DNA of 64,000 nucleotides from Zanthoxylum bungeanum (GCA_019454045.1 SKCR01035577.1:62001-126000); one strand, 5' to 3'. Positions 24,776-34,908 are shown, counted from the first letter of the stretch. A program made the numbers and translations. The notes: a model not told the origin generated them from the letters alone.

Positions 24776-25965
24776 CAAATTTGCATTTTCAATTTTCTCT
24801 CCGGCATGTAATGACTCTTCCTTTTTTATCAATAATGAAATAAATTTAATTTTCTGAAATTTTTCCGTCTCTCAACAAAATGAGCGTGTCTCAATTTTGA
24901 AGAAAGTTCAACTTTGGAATCGCTAGCAGAATGCCATCCAAAATATTGCGCACTAAAACTTGAGCTTAGAATTTCATTTCATACTTAGAAAGAATTTATG
25001 TCGACTTAACTTGTAGAGATATTCAAGACATTTGACATTCATTTAACTCTTTCCTAAAGCCGAGGTTAAGATGACACCGGGATAAGTAAATAACGCAAAA
25101 AAAATGTGCGAAAAAGTGAGAGAGAGAGATATAGAGAGAGAAAAGAAAAAAGGAAAAAAAGGGAAAAAAGGGAAAAAGGTGAATCCCACAAAATCTACTC
25201 CACTGTTTGAAGTTTTTAGTAACTGGGAGTATCGTGAACCCCACAAGTACTTTTGTGTCAAATGATAACTCGAATATTGAGTATAAAAAGCAACTTGAGC
25301 CAGTGAAATTTTTGAGTAACCAAAGGCTCACATAAAAAATGTAGGGTCTTTGCGTTAAAAGGCAGTTTGACGGCTTAAGTAAGCTAGGGATGAACCCTAC
25401 ATAAGACAAACATTTGAGAAATCCTAAAAAAAAATTGTTGATCTTTAACTAGGTATTAGCTTGTCTAGACACAAGAAAAGATAAAATAAACTAATATATT
25501 AGTACTAATCTATACTTGACGCCAACATAAACCAATCCGGGTTGTGCATAATTCTTTGTAAAAGAGTCACACACACTTAGAGAAGCATTTGAAAGGTGAA
25601 ACCTTTGTTGGAATTGAATTTTGAATTTAGACAATGTTCACACTTTGAAAGGGATAGGATTTTGAAAAACTTTTGAGAATATACGAAAAGTCATCGCATA
25701 ATGAAAAAACGTTGGAAAACAAAATCAATGATTTGGGAACCTTGAATGACATCTTGGGCAAGATCGAGATGATGTCTGATGATATCTCCACAGAATTACA
25801 CGAATACTCATGTGTTCTCTCAAGTCGAAGAATTGGTATATAAACAGTGATCATTTGCACACATGCATACATACACATAACATTTATTTTTCAGGAAACT
25901 GATACAAAATAAAAAAGAATAACTCTCGAGAAACAAGGCATGCGACAATAGCCTCCAAGAAATGG
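24776..25965 (+). mobile_element. Non-coding stretch of gag-only Tat-like remnant
   Basis: No believable gene. It contains a purine-rich tract (25085-25185, GAGAGA then AAGGGAAAAAAGGG) and otherwise unremarkable AT-rich sequence. It is placed in the element because gag lies before it and the 3' tandem arrays, PPT and LTR start lie after it. Confidence 0.5.
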
Positions 25966-26345
25966 AGCATCAAAAGAAGAATGATGGGGGCAAAGCCATC
26001 CAAAAGAAAAATAATAGGGGCGAGGCTCGCCAGAAGAAGTATATTAGGGGTGAGGCCCACCAGAGGAAGAATACTAGGGGCGAGGCCTGCCAAAAGAAGA
26101 ATATTGGGGATAAGGCCAGCCAAAAGAAGAATGCATGGGGTGAGCCCGCCAAAAGAAGAATGATGGGGGCATGGCCGTCCAAAAGAATAATACTGAGGGC
26201 GAGGCCTGCCAAAAGAATAATGTTGAGGGTAAGGCCGCCCAAAAGAAGAATACTAGGGGTGAGATAGGATAAAACTAAAAAAAAGATATTGTGGGTCAGG
26301 CCCACTAAAGGAAGAATGTTATGGGTGAGGCCCGCCTAAAGAAGA
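25966..26345 (+). repeat. 30-bp tandem repeat array A
   Basis: About 12 copies of a unit resembling AAAAGAAGAATAxTAGGGGC plus GAGGCCxGCC, mostly exactly 30 bp, with degeneration after 26250. The multiple-of-three period gives an open frame, but this looks like repeat structure and not a selected protein. It sits between gag and the PPT, in the 3' part of the Tat-like element. Confidence 0.8.
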
Positions 26346-26369
26346 AGCAAATAGAAGAAAAACCCAAAG

Positions 26370-26860
26370 TTGGGAACAAAACCCATAATCAACAAAGTCA
26401 TGAGTAAAAGCATGTAGCCATTCAGAAGCATCATGAATAAAGCCCATAACTCGGTAACAAAGCCCAAGTCAATGATAAGTCAGGAATAAAGCCTGTAGCC
26501 AACCAAAGTCGGGAATTAAGCCTAAAGTATTGAATAAAGCCCACAATCATCAAAACATGGAATAAAGCCTGCAATCATTCAGAACACTAGGGAATAAAGC
26601 CCACGATTATCAAAATTGGGAATAAAGCACACAATTATCGAGTATCGGGAATAAAGCCCACAATCAGCAAAACATCGGGAACAAAACATGCAACCATTCA
26701 GAAACATCGGGAACAAATCCCATAATTTCAAAAGCATCGGGAACAAAACCAATAATTCTCAAAAGCATTGGGAACAAAGCCCACAACTATCAAAGCCAAG
26801 AATAAAGCCTGCAGTCATTCAGAGTATTGGGAACAAAGCCCAAAACCATCAATCCAACTA
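26370..26860 (+). repeat. Degenerate tandem repeat array B (about 30-45 bp units)
   Basis: Repeated GGGAAxAAAGCCCACAATCA and variants with spacers such as TCAAAACATC or CATTCAGAA, about a dozen copies. It is distinct in sequence from array A and follows it directly. Confidence 0.75.
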
Positions 26861-26964
26861 TAACACCATCAGGTAAATCCGATGACGCTCGACTAACCAG
26901 ATACGTAAAAATACATGCATGACTTTGATAAACTTGTCACTATCACATACTGCATAAGTCTACC

Positions 26965-27375
26965 AAAGTGGGGGCGACTGTAGACATTGCGTTTTTATGC
27001 ATAGTCCGATGATGAGTCTTTTATGGGGATAACCTTTGAAGCTTGGAAAATTACAATGATCAATATCGGAAAGGAAATAAACTTCAGGAAATACAAACCA
27101 ATAGCGGTCAGAAATCATCTATGTCCGACCTACATTCTCTATGACCATAATAGCCGACCGGATATATATTGAAAACCCTAAAATCGGCCGTATGTAAGCC
27201 AGTTGTCAGTGAGTTTGTTTATTGCCAATCCCTAAAATCACGAATCTGATTATGTCCGGCTGGACGTACAATTCAAATTTTACAACTGGCCAATCATGCA
27301 TCGAGTTATCATCAAGGAACTAGTATTTCCCATATTCACTGTATCAAATTCTCATACTTTGTATATTGTGAAGAA
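26965..27375 (+). repeat. PPT and truncated 3' LTR of gag-only Tat-like element
   Basis: AAAGTGGGGGCGAC at 26965-26978 is a polypurine tract of the Tat/Ogre type. It is followed by TGTAGACATTGCG, taken as the LTR start at 26979. The LTR is interrupted by unrelated copia gag sequence at roughly 27375, so its end and its target duplication are lost. The right boundary is an estimate. Confidence 0.6.
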
Positions 27376-28278
27376 ATCTCTATGGGAAGTGACGGGTAAG
27401 ATGCTACAGTATTCACCACCCACTCAACATCCTGAATGGAACATATAGCTACATCAACTGAGACAGTGACTAGTGTCTTTCCATCATTATTCTTTGGTTG
27501 GGAATTGTCTTGACCTTGCTCTCATTGTAATTTTTGATAATTCTTTCTTAAGTGTCATTTTATACCACAATGGTAGCACTTGTGGGTAGACTTTCTTCCG
27601 TTTATGGATCTGCATCTGCTTTTGTTTCTACCTCTTCCCCTATTTCGATTTTTTATCTCATTTTCTTCTTTGATTCTCCATGATAAGGGTTGGTGACTGA
27701 TATGTGCTAACGTCTTTTCACTTGGCCTCCTTATTTGACATGGCATCTTTAACCATAGACATGGTAATTTGCCACATGGGGCCAAGTTGCTGAGAGAAAC
27801 CACCAATGTCACCCAACTATCAGGAATAGAAATGGGAAGTATGAGAGATTATACTTCATCTCCAGGCTACATGTCAATAGTAGATAACTGATTCACCAGG
27901 CTCTAAAACTCAGTGGTATGCTCAGCAACTGAAGTTTCATTCCCTACTTCAAATTCACCAAATACCTCATTAACAAGACTTTATTCCTTGCAATCTTGGC
28001 CTGGTAAATGCTTTTCAGTATCATCTATAATTCGTAGCCATTTGTATCCTGCGCTACGTGATGAAAGACATTGTGACCGATCGATTATTGAATTTGACTG
28101 AAGGTTCTTTTGTTGAGTTTCTTCCAACACTTTCTTTAACAGAATCTGGTTTCACTTCTTTTTTTTCAATCATATCAAACAGATCTTTGTAATTGAAAAG
28201 ATCTTCCATTCGAGGCTTCCAGAGTGAATAATTAGTCACTGTTAGCTTGATCATAGCACCTGAATATGACTCTTTCAT
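27376..28278 (-). pseudogene. Copia gag fragment
   Basis: The minus strand begins with ATG at 28278: MKESYSGAMIKLTVTNYSLW, then KPRMEDLFNYKDLFD, the standard plant copia gag N-terminus (UBN2 type). A shifted frame at 27812-27555 holds the basic Arg/Lys/Asn-rich linker and the start of a zinc knuckle (KCYHCGIKxGHL region near 27540-27570). The reading frame is broken several times, and the element ends near 27376 against the Tat-like LTR. Confidence 0.75.
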
Positions 28279-28938
28279 GTTTGTTTTTGAGTTTAAACTT
28301 TAAAATGACCAAATCAATAAATTCAGTGATGATTTACATAAAACGGTGGTCACCGTTGCGTCTAGAATGGTCGAAATAGGTTGATTTGACTGTTCGCTAC
28401 CCTGAATCTGAAATGGTATCAATTTATAAATTTCAAAATTCTGGGGGCTGAATTACAATTTCTGTAAGATTTGACCGATCTGTCAATTTCATAGATTACA
28501 TGGGTCTATCTATAATTTCACAAATAGGCTGATGTGTCAGACATATATCAAGTGACCTAACTCTGACGTGGCAGATGAAGTGTCAAGACATGCGTCAGAT
28601 GACGTGTCTGATGATTGGATTGATTATGCTGACGTGACAAGTGACGTGGCACACATGTCAGTTGATGTGGCGGTGATATGGCACGACGTGGTCATCTTCA
28701 ACCTTCAGCAGGCATGTGAGGAGCGTGAGAATGATGTGCGGCTCTTTATTCGGCGTATGTGGCGCGTGACAAGTATTCCGACCTCCGTTTGATCGTCAGA
28801 AAAAAACCACCCTGCTCACTTCGTTGTTCAAAAAACGATAGTATGCTCAAAATTGGATTTTACGCACTTTCGTAAAAACTCAAGTTTTCAAAACCAAGTC
28901 TCTGTGCTTTGGCTTCATGACCCCAACATGTTTTAAAA
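28279..28938 (-). mobile_element. Leader of truncated copia element with TGACGTGG cluster
   Basis: Untranslated region between PBS and gag start. Between 28562 and 28690 it carries seven or so ACGT-core motifs (TGACGTGGC, TGACGTGTC, TGACGTGAC, CGACGTGG) in about 130 bp. No gene seen. Confidence 0.55.
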
Positions 28939-28952
28939 ACTCATGATACCAC
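28939..28952 (-). other. Primer-binding site of truncated copia element
   Basis: The minus strand reads TGGTATCATGAG just after the LTR end. It resembles the initiator-Met tRNA PBS (TGGTATCAGAGC), with the last bases altered. Confidence 0.6.
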
Positions 28953-28953
28953 T

Positions 28954-29384
28954 TGTTGTGATTCCATGATCATTGAAGAGTGTTTATGAGGAAAAATAAC
29001 TACTTCTATTGCTACTTGAATAGAATTCATAAGTATTGCAAAAACTTGAACAACAAAAACTCACTAAATACTCTTTACGTTCTCTTACTTGAAACTTATT
29101 ATTGGGATGCTTCAGCTCTCTAATAAGAGCTTTTTATATAGCAAAATTCATGACTCAAAAGTCAACAAAAAAATCCACCTAAAGGTATTTTGGAAGATAG
29201 TTTGGTGGTTGTACCAAACTTTGAAAAAGGTGGCAATGGTAGCCATCAACTTTTGACAATGGTGGAAATGGTGATTTGCAACTGGACACTTCAGAATCTT
29301 GGCAGTGGGTACAATTTTCTTATTTCTTTTCACCTGAAACCAATGGCAAGAGTTTAAAAGAGATTGGGCGCCTCTTCGAGAACA
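28954..29384 (-). repeat. 5' LTR (431 bp) of truncated copia element
   Basis: The minus strand runs from TGTTCTCG (29384) to CACAACA (28954), with the PBS right behind it. A TATA-type box, GCTATATAAAAAGC, lies on the minus strand at about 29127-29142, fitting an LTR promoter. The 29384 boundary rests on the TGTT/AACA ends only, since the other LTR is not in the window. Confidence 0.6.
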
Positions 29385-29711
29385 AAGCACATGTTAATCA
29401 TAGTTGATAGTGGTGGGCAACGGTTCAAGGTTTACTCGGAACCGCTTGTAACTGAATTGAAAGTTCTGTTCTGAAATCAAAATCGGTTACATTATGGTAG
29501 GTTTCGATTCCTAATAGTTAGGAATCGGATCTAGATACGTTCTGATTCTTCAATATTTATAACTGGATAAGAGAACTGAATTTTTAGAACTAAAAATATG
29601 TAATTGAATTAATATTAAATTAACTCGGAATTTGTGATTTCTTTGGAGTAATTTATTTTAAATTTATATTAGTATCATTATTCGTGAGGTATTTATGTAA
29701 CTAATATAACT
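29385..29711. other. AT-rich stretch, possible hAT-type terminus
   Basis: No gene. TAGTGGTGGGCAACGGTTC at about 29409 followed by GGAACCG and other GGTTC/GGAAC words resembles the subterminal words of the hAT element at 61317. No matching second end was found. The 29712 Tat-like element has inserted at its right edge. Confidence 0.3.
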
Positions 29712-30523
29712 TGTTGACGGCTGATTTTGGTCTCAGGGGCAATAAGGGAATATCACTCCCGAGACTAATCCTCCCTCAATAGTGAATTTGTTTGGTTATG
29801 GGGGACCAAAAGTAAATTTAGCGAGAGACAGATAAACACACCAATCGACAAAGAGATTTAACGTGGTTCGGTGGATCTTGGTCCGACCTACGTCCACGGG
29901 CAGAAACAGGATGCTACTTTTATTAATCAGACACAATTCTCTGATTTGTGTACTGTTTACAGGTCTGATCCTGATGATTCTTATCACTGATTTTTTTATG
30001 ATGCCTTCAACTTTTCATATTACACTCACTCTACCCTCCTATTTATAATGGTGAAGAAATCAGATTCCTATTTGTACAAGAATTCCCAATTTTGAGATGG
30101 TCTCCTATTCCTATCAGGATTCCTAGTCAAAACTATTCCCTTTTCCCATAAGGATTCCTAATCAAAACTACATTTACTTCCTTTATCCTATTAGGATATT
30201 AACTTATTACTTTACCCCATTAAAGTAGGACAACTTATCCCTTTTCCGCAAGAATAGGATGCTTTATCTTCCTGAGCACGCCTCGTCATGTGCTCGGTCT
30301 TCATGAGGTCGGTCATGATAGCCATTTGAACTGAGAATGTTGTTGTCGATCTGATAATGCCCAGTCATCCGATCTCAAGTGGTCGGTCACCTATCATCAA
30401 ATGCTCGGTCTCTTACTGTATAGTGGCCGAGTTGGCTTTAATGATCTCGCCTAAGAAGGGAATTACCCTTTTTACCCATGCCGTACTCTTTAAATAACAT
30501 AGGTCCTGAAAACACCATCAACA
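29712..30523 (-). repeat. 3' LTR of the gag-only Tat-like element
   Basis: 812 bp. Plus-strand ends are TGTTGACG and CATCAACA. About 98% identical by eye to the LTR at 34097-34908. Confidence 0.9.
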
Positions 30524-30940
30524 TCTGTCCCCTAGTTCTCGGTAACAACGAGTTTGTGAGTTGATGCCGGGAACTATAAAAAAGATGGTGTGCTGATGAA
30601 TCCGTCGGTGGTCACCCCAGGAACCGCAGAGAAATTGCATTCGCCAGCAACTAAGTCTTCTGTTTCTATCTTCATATCCTCGGTTATTGTAGATGCTGAC
30701 CCTATTCAGAACGATTCTCCACCTCAAAGCAAATTGCTTACTTGGGTCGTTCCATCAGGAGATGAAGTTCCTCTTGTTGTCCAAACTAAAAATGACTCCT
30801 CTTCTGTAATATATGTACCAGAGATTTAGAGGTCCTGACCCCTGACTGATCCAATCTCGATTGTGAGGAAAAAATTTTGCTTCTGAGCTAACAATGATGT
30901 GCTCGGTGGCATGTGATCGTGTCTCGAGCTGTGAGAGATG
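30524..30940 (-). mobile_element. 3' untranslated part of Tat-like element next to PPT
   Basis: Contains the PPT-like CTAGGGGACAGA at the LTR edge. Otherwise only short open frames and no recognisable domain. Confidence 0.5.
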
Positions 30941-31512
30941 CTCGGACCTGGGGGAATGTTACGTCCCCAGTCCGAAGGACTAACTCGGTGGGACGCAACC
31001 CGACCCCGAGCTGAGAACGACACTTGGACCTGAGGGAATGTTACGTCCCCAGTCCGAAGGGCTGACTCGGTGGGACGTACCCCGACCCCGAGCTGAGAAA
31101 GGCACTTGGACCTGGGGGAATGTTACGTCCCCAGTCCGAAGGGCTGACTCGGTGGGACGTACCCCGACCCCGAGCTGAGAAAGGCACTTGGACCTGGGGG
31201 AATGTTACGTCCCCAGTCCGAAGGGCTGACTCGATGGGACGTACCCCGACCCCGAGCTGAGAAAGGCACTTGGACCTGGGGGAATGTTACGTCCCCAGTC
31301 CGAAGGGCTTACTCGGTGGGACGTACCCCGACCCCGAGCTGAGAAAGGCACTTGGACCTGGGGGAATGTTACGTCCCCAGACCGAAGGGCTGACTCGGTG
31401 GGACGTACCCCGACCCCGAGCTGAGAAAGGCACTTGGACCTGAGGGAATGTTACGTCCCCAGACCGAAGGGCTGACTCGGTGGGACGTACCCCGACCCCG
31501 AGCTGAGAAAGA
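30939..31512 (-). repeat. 82-bp tandem repeat array
   Basis: Seven copies, starting at about 30939, 31021, 31103, 31185, 31267, 31349 and 31431. Each has GGGGGAATGTTACGTCCCCAG, then GGGACGTACCCCGACCCCGAG and GAGAAAGGCACTTGGACC in turn. The units are nearly identical except for the first, so the array is recently homogenised. Confidence 0.9.
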
Positions 31513-31690
31513 CAAAGTGGTCTCGGCGGAATGAAATCCAGCCCCGAGCTGATTAACCAAGTGGCCTCGGCGGAACGAATCTAGCTCCGAGCCGATTAAT
31601 CAAGTGGCCTCGGCGGAACGAAATCCAGCCCCGAGCCGATTAACCAAGTGGCCTCGGCGGAACGAATCCAGCCCCGAGCACTGGTTAATC
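31513..31690 (-). repeat. About 44-bp tandem repeat array
   Basis: Four copies of AAGTGGCCTCGGCGGAACGA followed by a segment with CCAGCCCCGAGCCGATTAACC. It adjoins the 82-bp array and shares the CCCCGAGC word with it. Confidence 0.85.
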
Positions 31691-31944
31691 CTTGGGACTT
31701 ATTCAGATGGGAAGTGTATCCACCTTTGAAGCCCTACCGAATCTGGCATGGGCGTCCCTCTGCCAGACCGGCGAAAAACAAAAACAAGATTCTGGAAAAT
31801 AAAATAAAAATGCAGGGGCGACTTAGCACTTATCCCAAGACAAAAACGTTTCGCAAGCATAAACAACAACATGGATGCCTTAAAACAGCGTCCCGCCCGA
31901 GGTCTCCAAAACACAATTCTGAATCTTTCAATTCAGTGTCCCGG

Positions 31945-32395
31945 CGAACCAGGATTCGGATCAGAAGAGCGTTTGAATGGTAAGGGCACATCCTCTACAC
32001 GTCGGTTCACTGGGGAGCCTGTGTATTGTATGAGGGCTCCTCCTTACCACGCTGGAGTTGGCACACGCCACAGGGGCACAACGCATCCCCGTGCTGTGTC
32101 TCTCGCGGATCCGGATGATGAATGGATCAAAGAGTGTCCGGACTACTAAGGATATATTCCTCTTTAGTTCCGGCATCACTGGAGCTAGCAATCGTCACGG
32201 GGGTGTCATCACCCCCCGTGCTATGCTTTCCCACGGATCTATTACATCGGGTAGGTGAGGATCAAAAGAGTGTTCGACACATTAAGGGCATGTTCCTCCT
32301 TATGTTCGGTAACATTGGAGTAAGCAATCGCCACGTGGGTATCATCATTCCCTGTGCTATGCTTCTCACGGATCCTATGCATCGAGTATGCCCCT
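31945..32395 (-). repeat. Long degenerate repeat, about 120-170 bp units, three copies
   Basis: Each copy runs from GGATCAxAAGAGxGTxxG through an AGGxxAxxTTCCTC word to CCCCGTGCTxTGxxTCTC(A/G)CGGATC. Copies start near 31958, 32123 and 32256 and have diverged by substitution and indel. Confidence 0.6.
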
Positions 32396-32397
32396 GA

Positions 32398-32660
32398 GAA
32401 CCCCGAGCTAAGAGAGATACTTGGCTCTGGGGGAATGTTTCGTCCCCAGGCCAATAAGCATGACTCGGTGGGACGCAACCCGACCCCGAGCTGAAAGAGG
32501 TACTTGGCTCTGGGGGAATGTCCCGTCCCCAGACCAATAAGCATGACTCGGTGGGACGTAACCCGACCCCGAGCTGTAACAAACATCGATCTCGGCGGTA
32601 CAAGAGCAGGCCCGAGCCGGAAAGAGCCATCGGTCTCGGCGGTACAAGAGCAGACCTTTT
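32398..32660 (-). repeat. Second cluster of 82-bp-type and CTCGGCGG-type repeats
   Basis: Two copies of an 86-bp relative of the 82-bp unit (TACTTGGCTCTGGGGGAATG, then GACTCGGTGGGACG), followed by two copies of a TCTCGGCGGTACAAGAGCAG unit of about 42 bp. The order repeats that at 30939-31690, so a two-family block was duplicated and then diverged. Confidence 0.75.
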
Positions 32661-32889
32661 TGGGATCTGTTGCCTTTCTTGCAACTCTACAAGGGTCACT
32701 ACAAGCAAGGCTCTTCTTAATACATCCTCTCTGCATCTCAGCTTTCCACGCATTCGATCGGATGACTTCCGCTATCAACTTGGTCGACCTCAAAAATCGA
32801 ATGGTCCATGTACACACTGAGATAGCCTTCTTTCACCAAGTCTTCCACCTGCTCCCGCAGGTCTCTGCACCCATTCGTGGCATGTCCCC

Positions 32890-34044
32890 TTACGTTGTGG
32901 TCATTTCTCTGATGGTGTTCCCTCTTCGGGATATTTTCTCCTCGTTTTCTAATAGAACAAATTTTCGGGCCACCTCTAGGGCGGTTGCGTAGTCCGGGGT
33001 GTCCTGGATCCTTAGGTGGGTCCATAACCTTCCGACTTTCAAGGCTCCTTTCAAGCTTTCCATGGCCTCGGGGGATTCGTACCCTCCGACTTCGAGTACC
33101 ATATTGTGGTATCTTTCAATAAATATTTTCAAAGGTTCATCGTCTCCTTGTTTCATAAGTCTTAGTTCTCCAATTTTCTTTCTGGGGACACAAGCCCCCT
33201 TGAAGTGTCGTATGAATGACTTTCTCAGTTGTGCGAAGCTGCTGATGCTTCTTGAGGCTAGGCTTCTATACCATAGAATGGCCGGTCCGGCCAGAGTTAG
33301 GGGGAACACTTTGCAGATGGCGTCCCCTGTTACCCCTTGCACCTCCATTAGTAGGACGAAACCTTCAATGTGAGTTTTGGGATCGGTATGGCCCTTGTAT
33401 GGTGTCATGGTCGGCATGCTGAATCTTTTTGGGAATTTCTCTGATTTTATTTCTTCTGTGAGGGGGGACTCATCTTTGCCGTCCTGGACATCCCCTCTGT
33501 TTGCATTGGGGTATACTCCCCATTTGACCAGCTCCTCTCGTAACCAAGATTTCATGCTGCTGTCTTTGGTTCCATGCCGCCCCCTGTGGTTTCTTTTCTT
33601 TCTGCTATCTCGGGAATGGTGCTTCTCGAGGTCGGTATCTTCTCGCACTTTTTCGGTATGTTCTTTCCCTCTTCTCCGAGTGCTGTGAGGGCTATCGTAG
33701 GAGGAGTCTGGTGATGATTTGTCATCTTCCTCCTCCCATGTGTCCTCGGTCTGGGAGTCTCTTTGCACTATCACGGATCTCACCCTGTACGGTTCCCTCC
33801 TCCGGGGTCTGTCGTCTTCACTTGTATCGACAATTCTTTTTCCTTCTGCTATGTCGTTCCTTCGTCGGCTAGTCCCGGCCTCGAATTTTCCATTGTGTGC
33901 TCCTTCTATCCTTTCCAACCGGTCTACTATGGTTTTTAGCAGAGTTTGGCTTTCCTCCCTTTCTTTCCTAAGGTTCTCCTCAATCTTCTCCATCCAATCT
34001 GCAGCCGAGCTCCCTGATGGTTGGTGGTTTCCGTCTTCCGCCAT
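32890..34044 (-). CDS. Gag polyprotein of non-autonomous Tat-like element
   Basis: 384 codons from the ATG at 34044; the open frame extends 17 codons further upstream, but that part overlaps the PBS. Residues 1-180 are charged and Ser/Arg/Asp-rich with a short coiled-coil-like stretch (WMEKIEENLRKEREESQTLL). Residues about 205-350 form the retrotrans_gag capsid domain (YKGHTDPKTHIEGFVLLM, AGPAILWYRSL, FIRHFKG, LKIFIERYHN). It would assemble the virus-like particle that packages element RNA. The long open frame is unusual in this window and fits a recent insertion. The expected C-terminal zinc knuckle appears only in another frame (about 32830-32960, GHATNGCRDLREQVEDLV), and its first cysteines are missing. 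A frameshift has therefore probably truncated the protein. Confidence 0.75.
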   Translation of the reverse strand: MAEDGNHQPSGSSAADWMEKIEENLRKEREESQTLLKTIVDRLERIEGAHNGKFEAGTSRRRNDIAEGKRIVDTSEDDRPRRREPYRVRSVIVQRDSQTEDTWEEEDDKSSPDSSYDSPHSTRRRGKEHTEKVREDTDLEKHHSRDSRKKRNHRGRHGTKDSSMKSWLREELVKWGVYPNANRGDVQDGKDESPLTEEIKSEKFPKRFSMPTMTPYKGHTDPKTHIEGFVLLMEVQGVTGDAICKVFPLTLAGPAILWYRSLASRSISSFAQLRKSFIRHFKGACVPRKKIGELRLMKQGDDEPLKIFIERYHNMVLEVGGYESPEAMESLKGALKVGRLWTHLRIQDTPDYATALEVARKFVLLENEEKISRRGNTIREMTTT

Positions 34045-34077
34045 TGTCTCACTACGCGAGTTGCTTTTTGTTGAGTT

Positions 34078-34096
34078 CCCCACAGACGGCGCCAAC
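34078..34096 (-). other. Primer-binding site of Tat-like element
   Basis: The minus strand reads TTGGCGCCGTCTGTGGG one base after the 5' LTR. This type of PBS is common in plant Ty3/gypsy elements. I do not assign the tRNA. Confidence 0.75.
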
Positions 34097-34908
34097 TGTT
34101 GACGACTGATTTTGGTCTCAGGGGCAATAAGGGAATATGACTCCCGAGACTAATCCTCCCTCAATAGTGAATTTGTTTGGTTATGGGGGACCAAAAGCAA
34201 ATTTAGCGAGAGACAGATAAACACACCAATCGACAAAGAGATTTAACGTGGTTCGGTGGATCTTGGTCCGACCTACGTCCACGGGCAGAAACATGATGCT
34301 ACTTTTATTACTCAGACACAATTCTCTGATTTGTGTACTGTTTACAGGTCTGATCCTGATGATTCTTATCACTGATTTTTTTATGATGCCTTCAACTTGT
34401 CATATTACACTCACTCTACCCTCCTATTTATAATGGTGAAGAAATCAGATTCCTATTTGTACAAGAATTCCCAATTTGGAGATGGTCTCCTTTTCCTATC
34501 AGGATTCCTAGTCAAAACTATTCCCTTTTCCCATAAGGATTCCTAATCAAAACTACATTTACTTCCTTTATCCTATTAGGATATTAACTTATTACTTTAC
34601 CCCATTAAAGTAGGACAACTTATCCCTTTTCCGCAAGAATATGATGCTTTATCTTCCTGAGCACGCCTCGTCATGTGCTCGGTCTTCATGAGGTCGGTCA
34701 TGATAGCCATTTGAACTGAGAATGTTGTTGTCGATCTGATAATGCCCGGTCATCCGATCTCAAGTGGTCGGTCACCTATCATCAAATGCTTGGTCTCTTA
34801 CTGTATAGTGGCCGGGTCGGCTTTAATGATCTCGCCCAAGAAGGGAATTACCCTTTTTACCCCTGCCGTACTCTTTAAATAATATAGGTCCTGAAAACAC
34901 CATCAACA
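34097..34908 (-). repeat. 5' LTR of the gag-only Tat-like element
   Basis: 812 bp with the same TGTTGA/TCAACA ends as its partner. The 5-base target duplication TAACT follows at 34909. Confidence 0.9.

Larger units (their letters stand above)
29712..34908 (-). mobile_element. Complete gag-only Tat-like Ty3/gypsy element with TAACT target duplication
   Basis: Two 812-bp LTRs (29712-30523 and 34097-34908) flank 3573 bp of internal sequence, and TAACT is present at 29707-29711 and again at 34909-34913. Sense is minus: PBS TTGGCGCCGTCTGTGGG at about 34078-34095, gag, a tandem-repeat region, and a PPT-like CTAGGGGACAGA at about 30524-30536. There is no protease, RT, RNase H or integrase, so it must move with proteins from an autonomous relative. 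By eye the LTRs differ by about 16 substitutions and no indels, which implies a fairly recent insertion. Members of the Tat lineage are known for gag-proximal PBS sites of this type and for tandem repeats in the 3' untranslated region. Confidence 0.85.

Noticed and set aside
25962..26267. 101-codon frame of 10-residue repeats
   Set aside because: The 30-bp period makes any open frame periodic; frames on both strands are open, and the DNA repeat explains it.
30939..31512. Regularly spaced repeats that could suggest a CRISPR array
   Set aside because: The whole 82-bp unit repeats with no unique spacers, in a plant transposon.
33377..34102. Plus-strand frames of 103 and 127 codons
   Set aside because: They are antisense shadows of the Tat-like gag on the minus strand.
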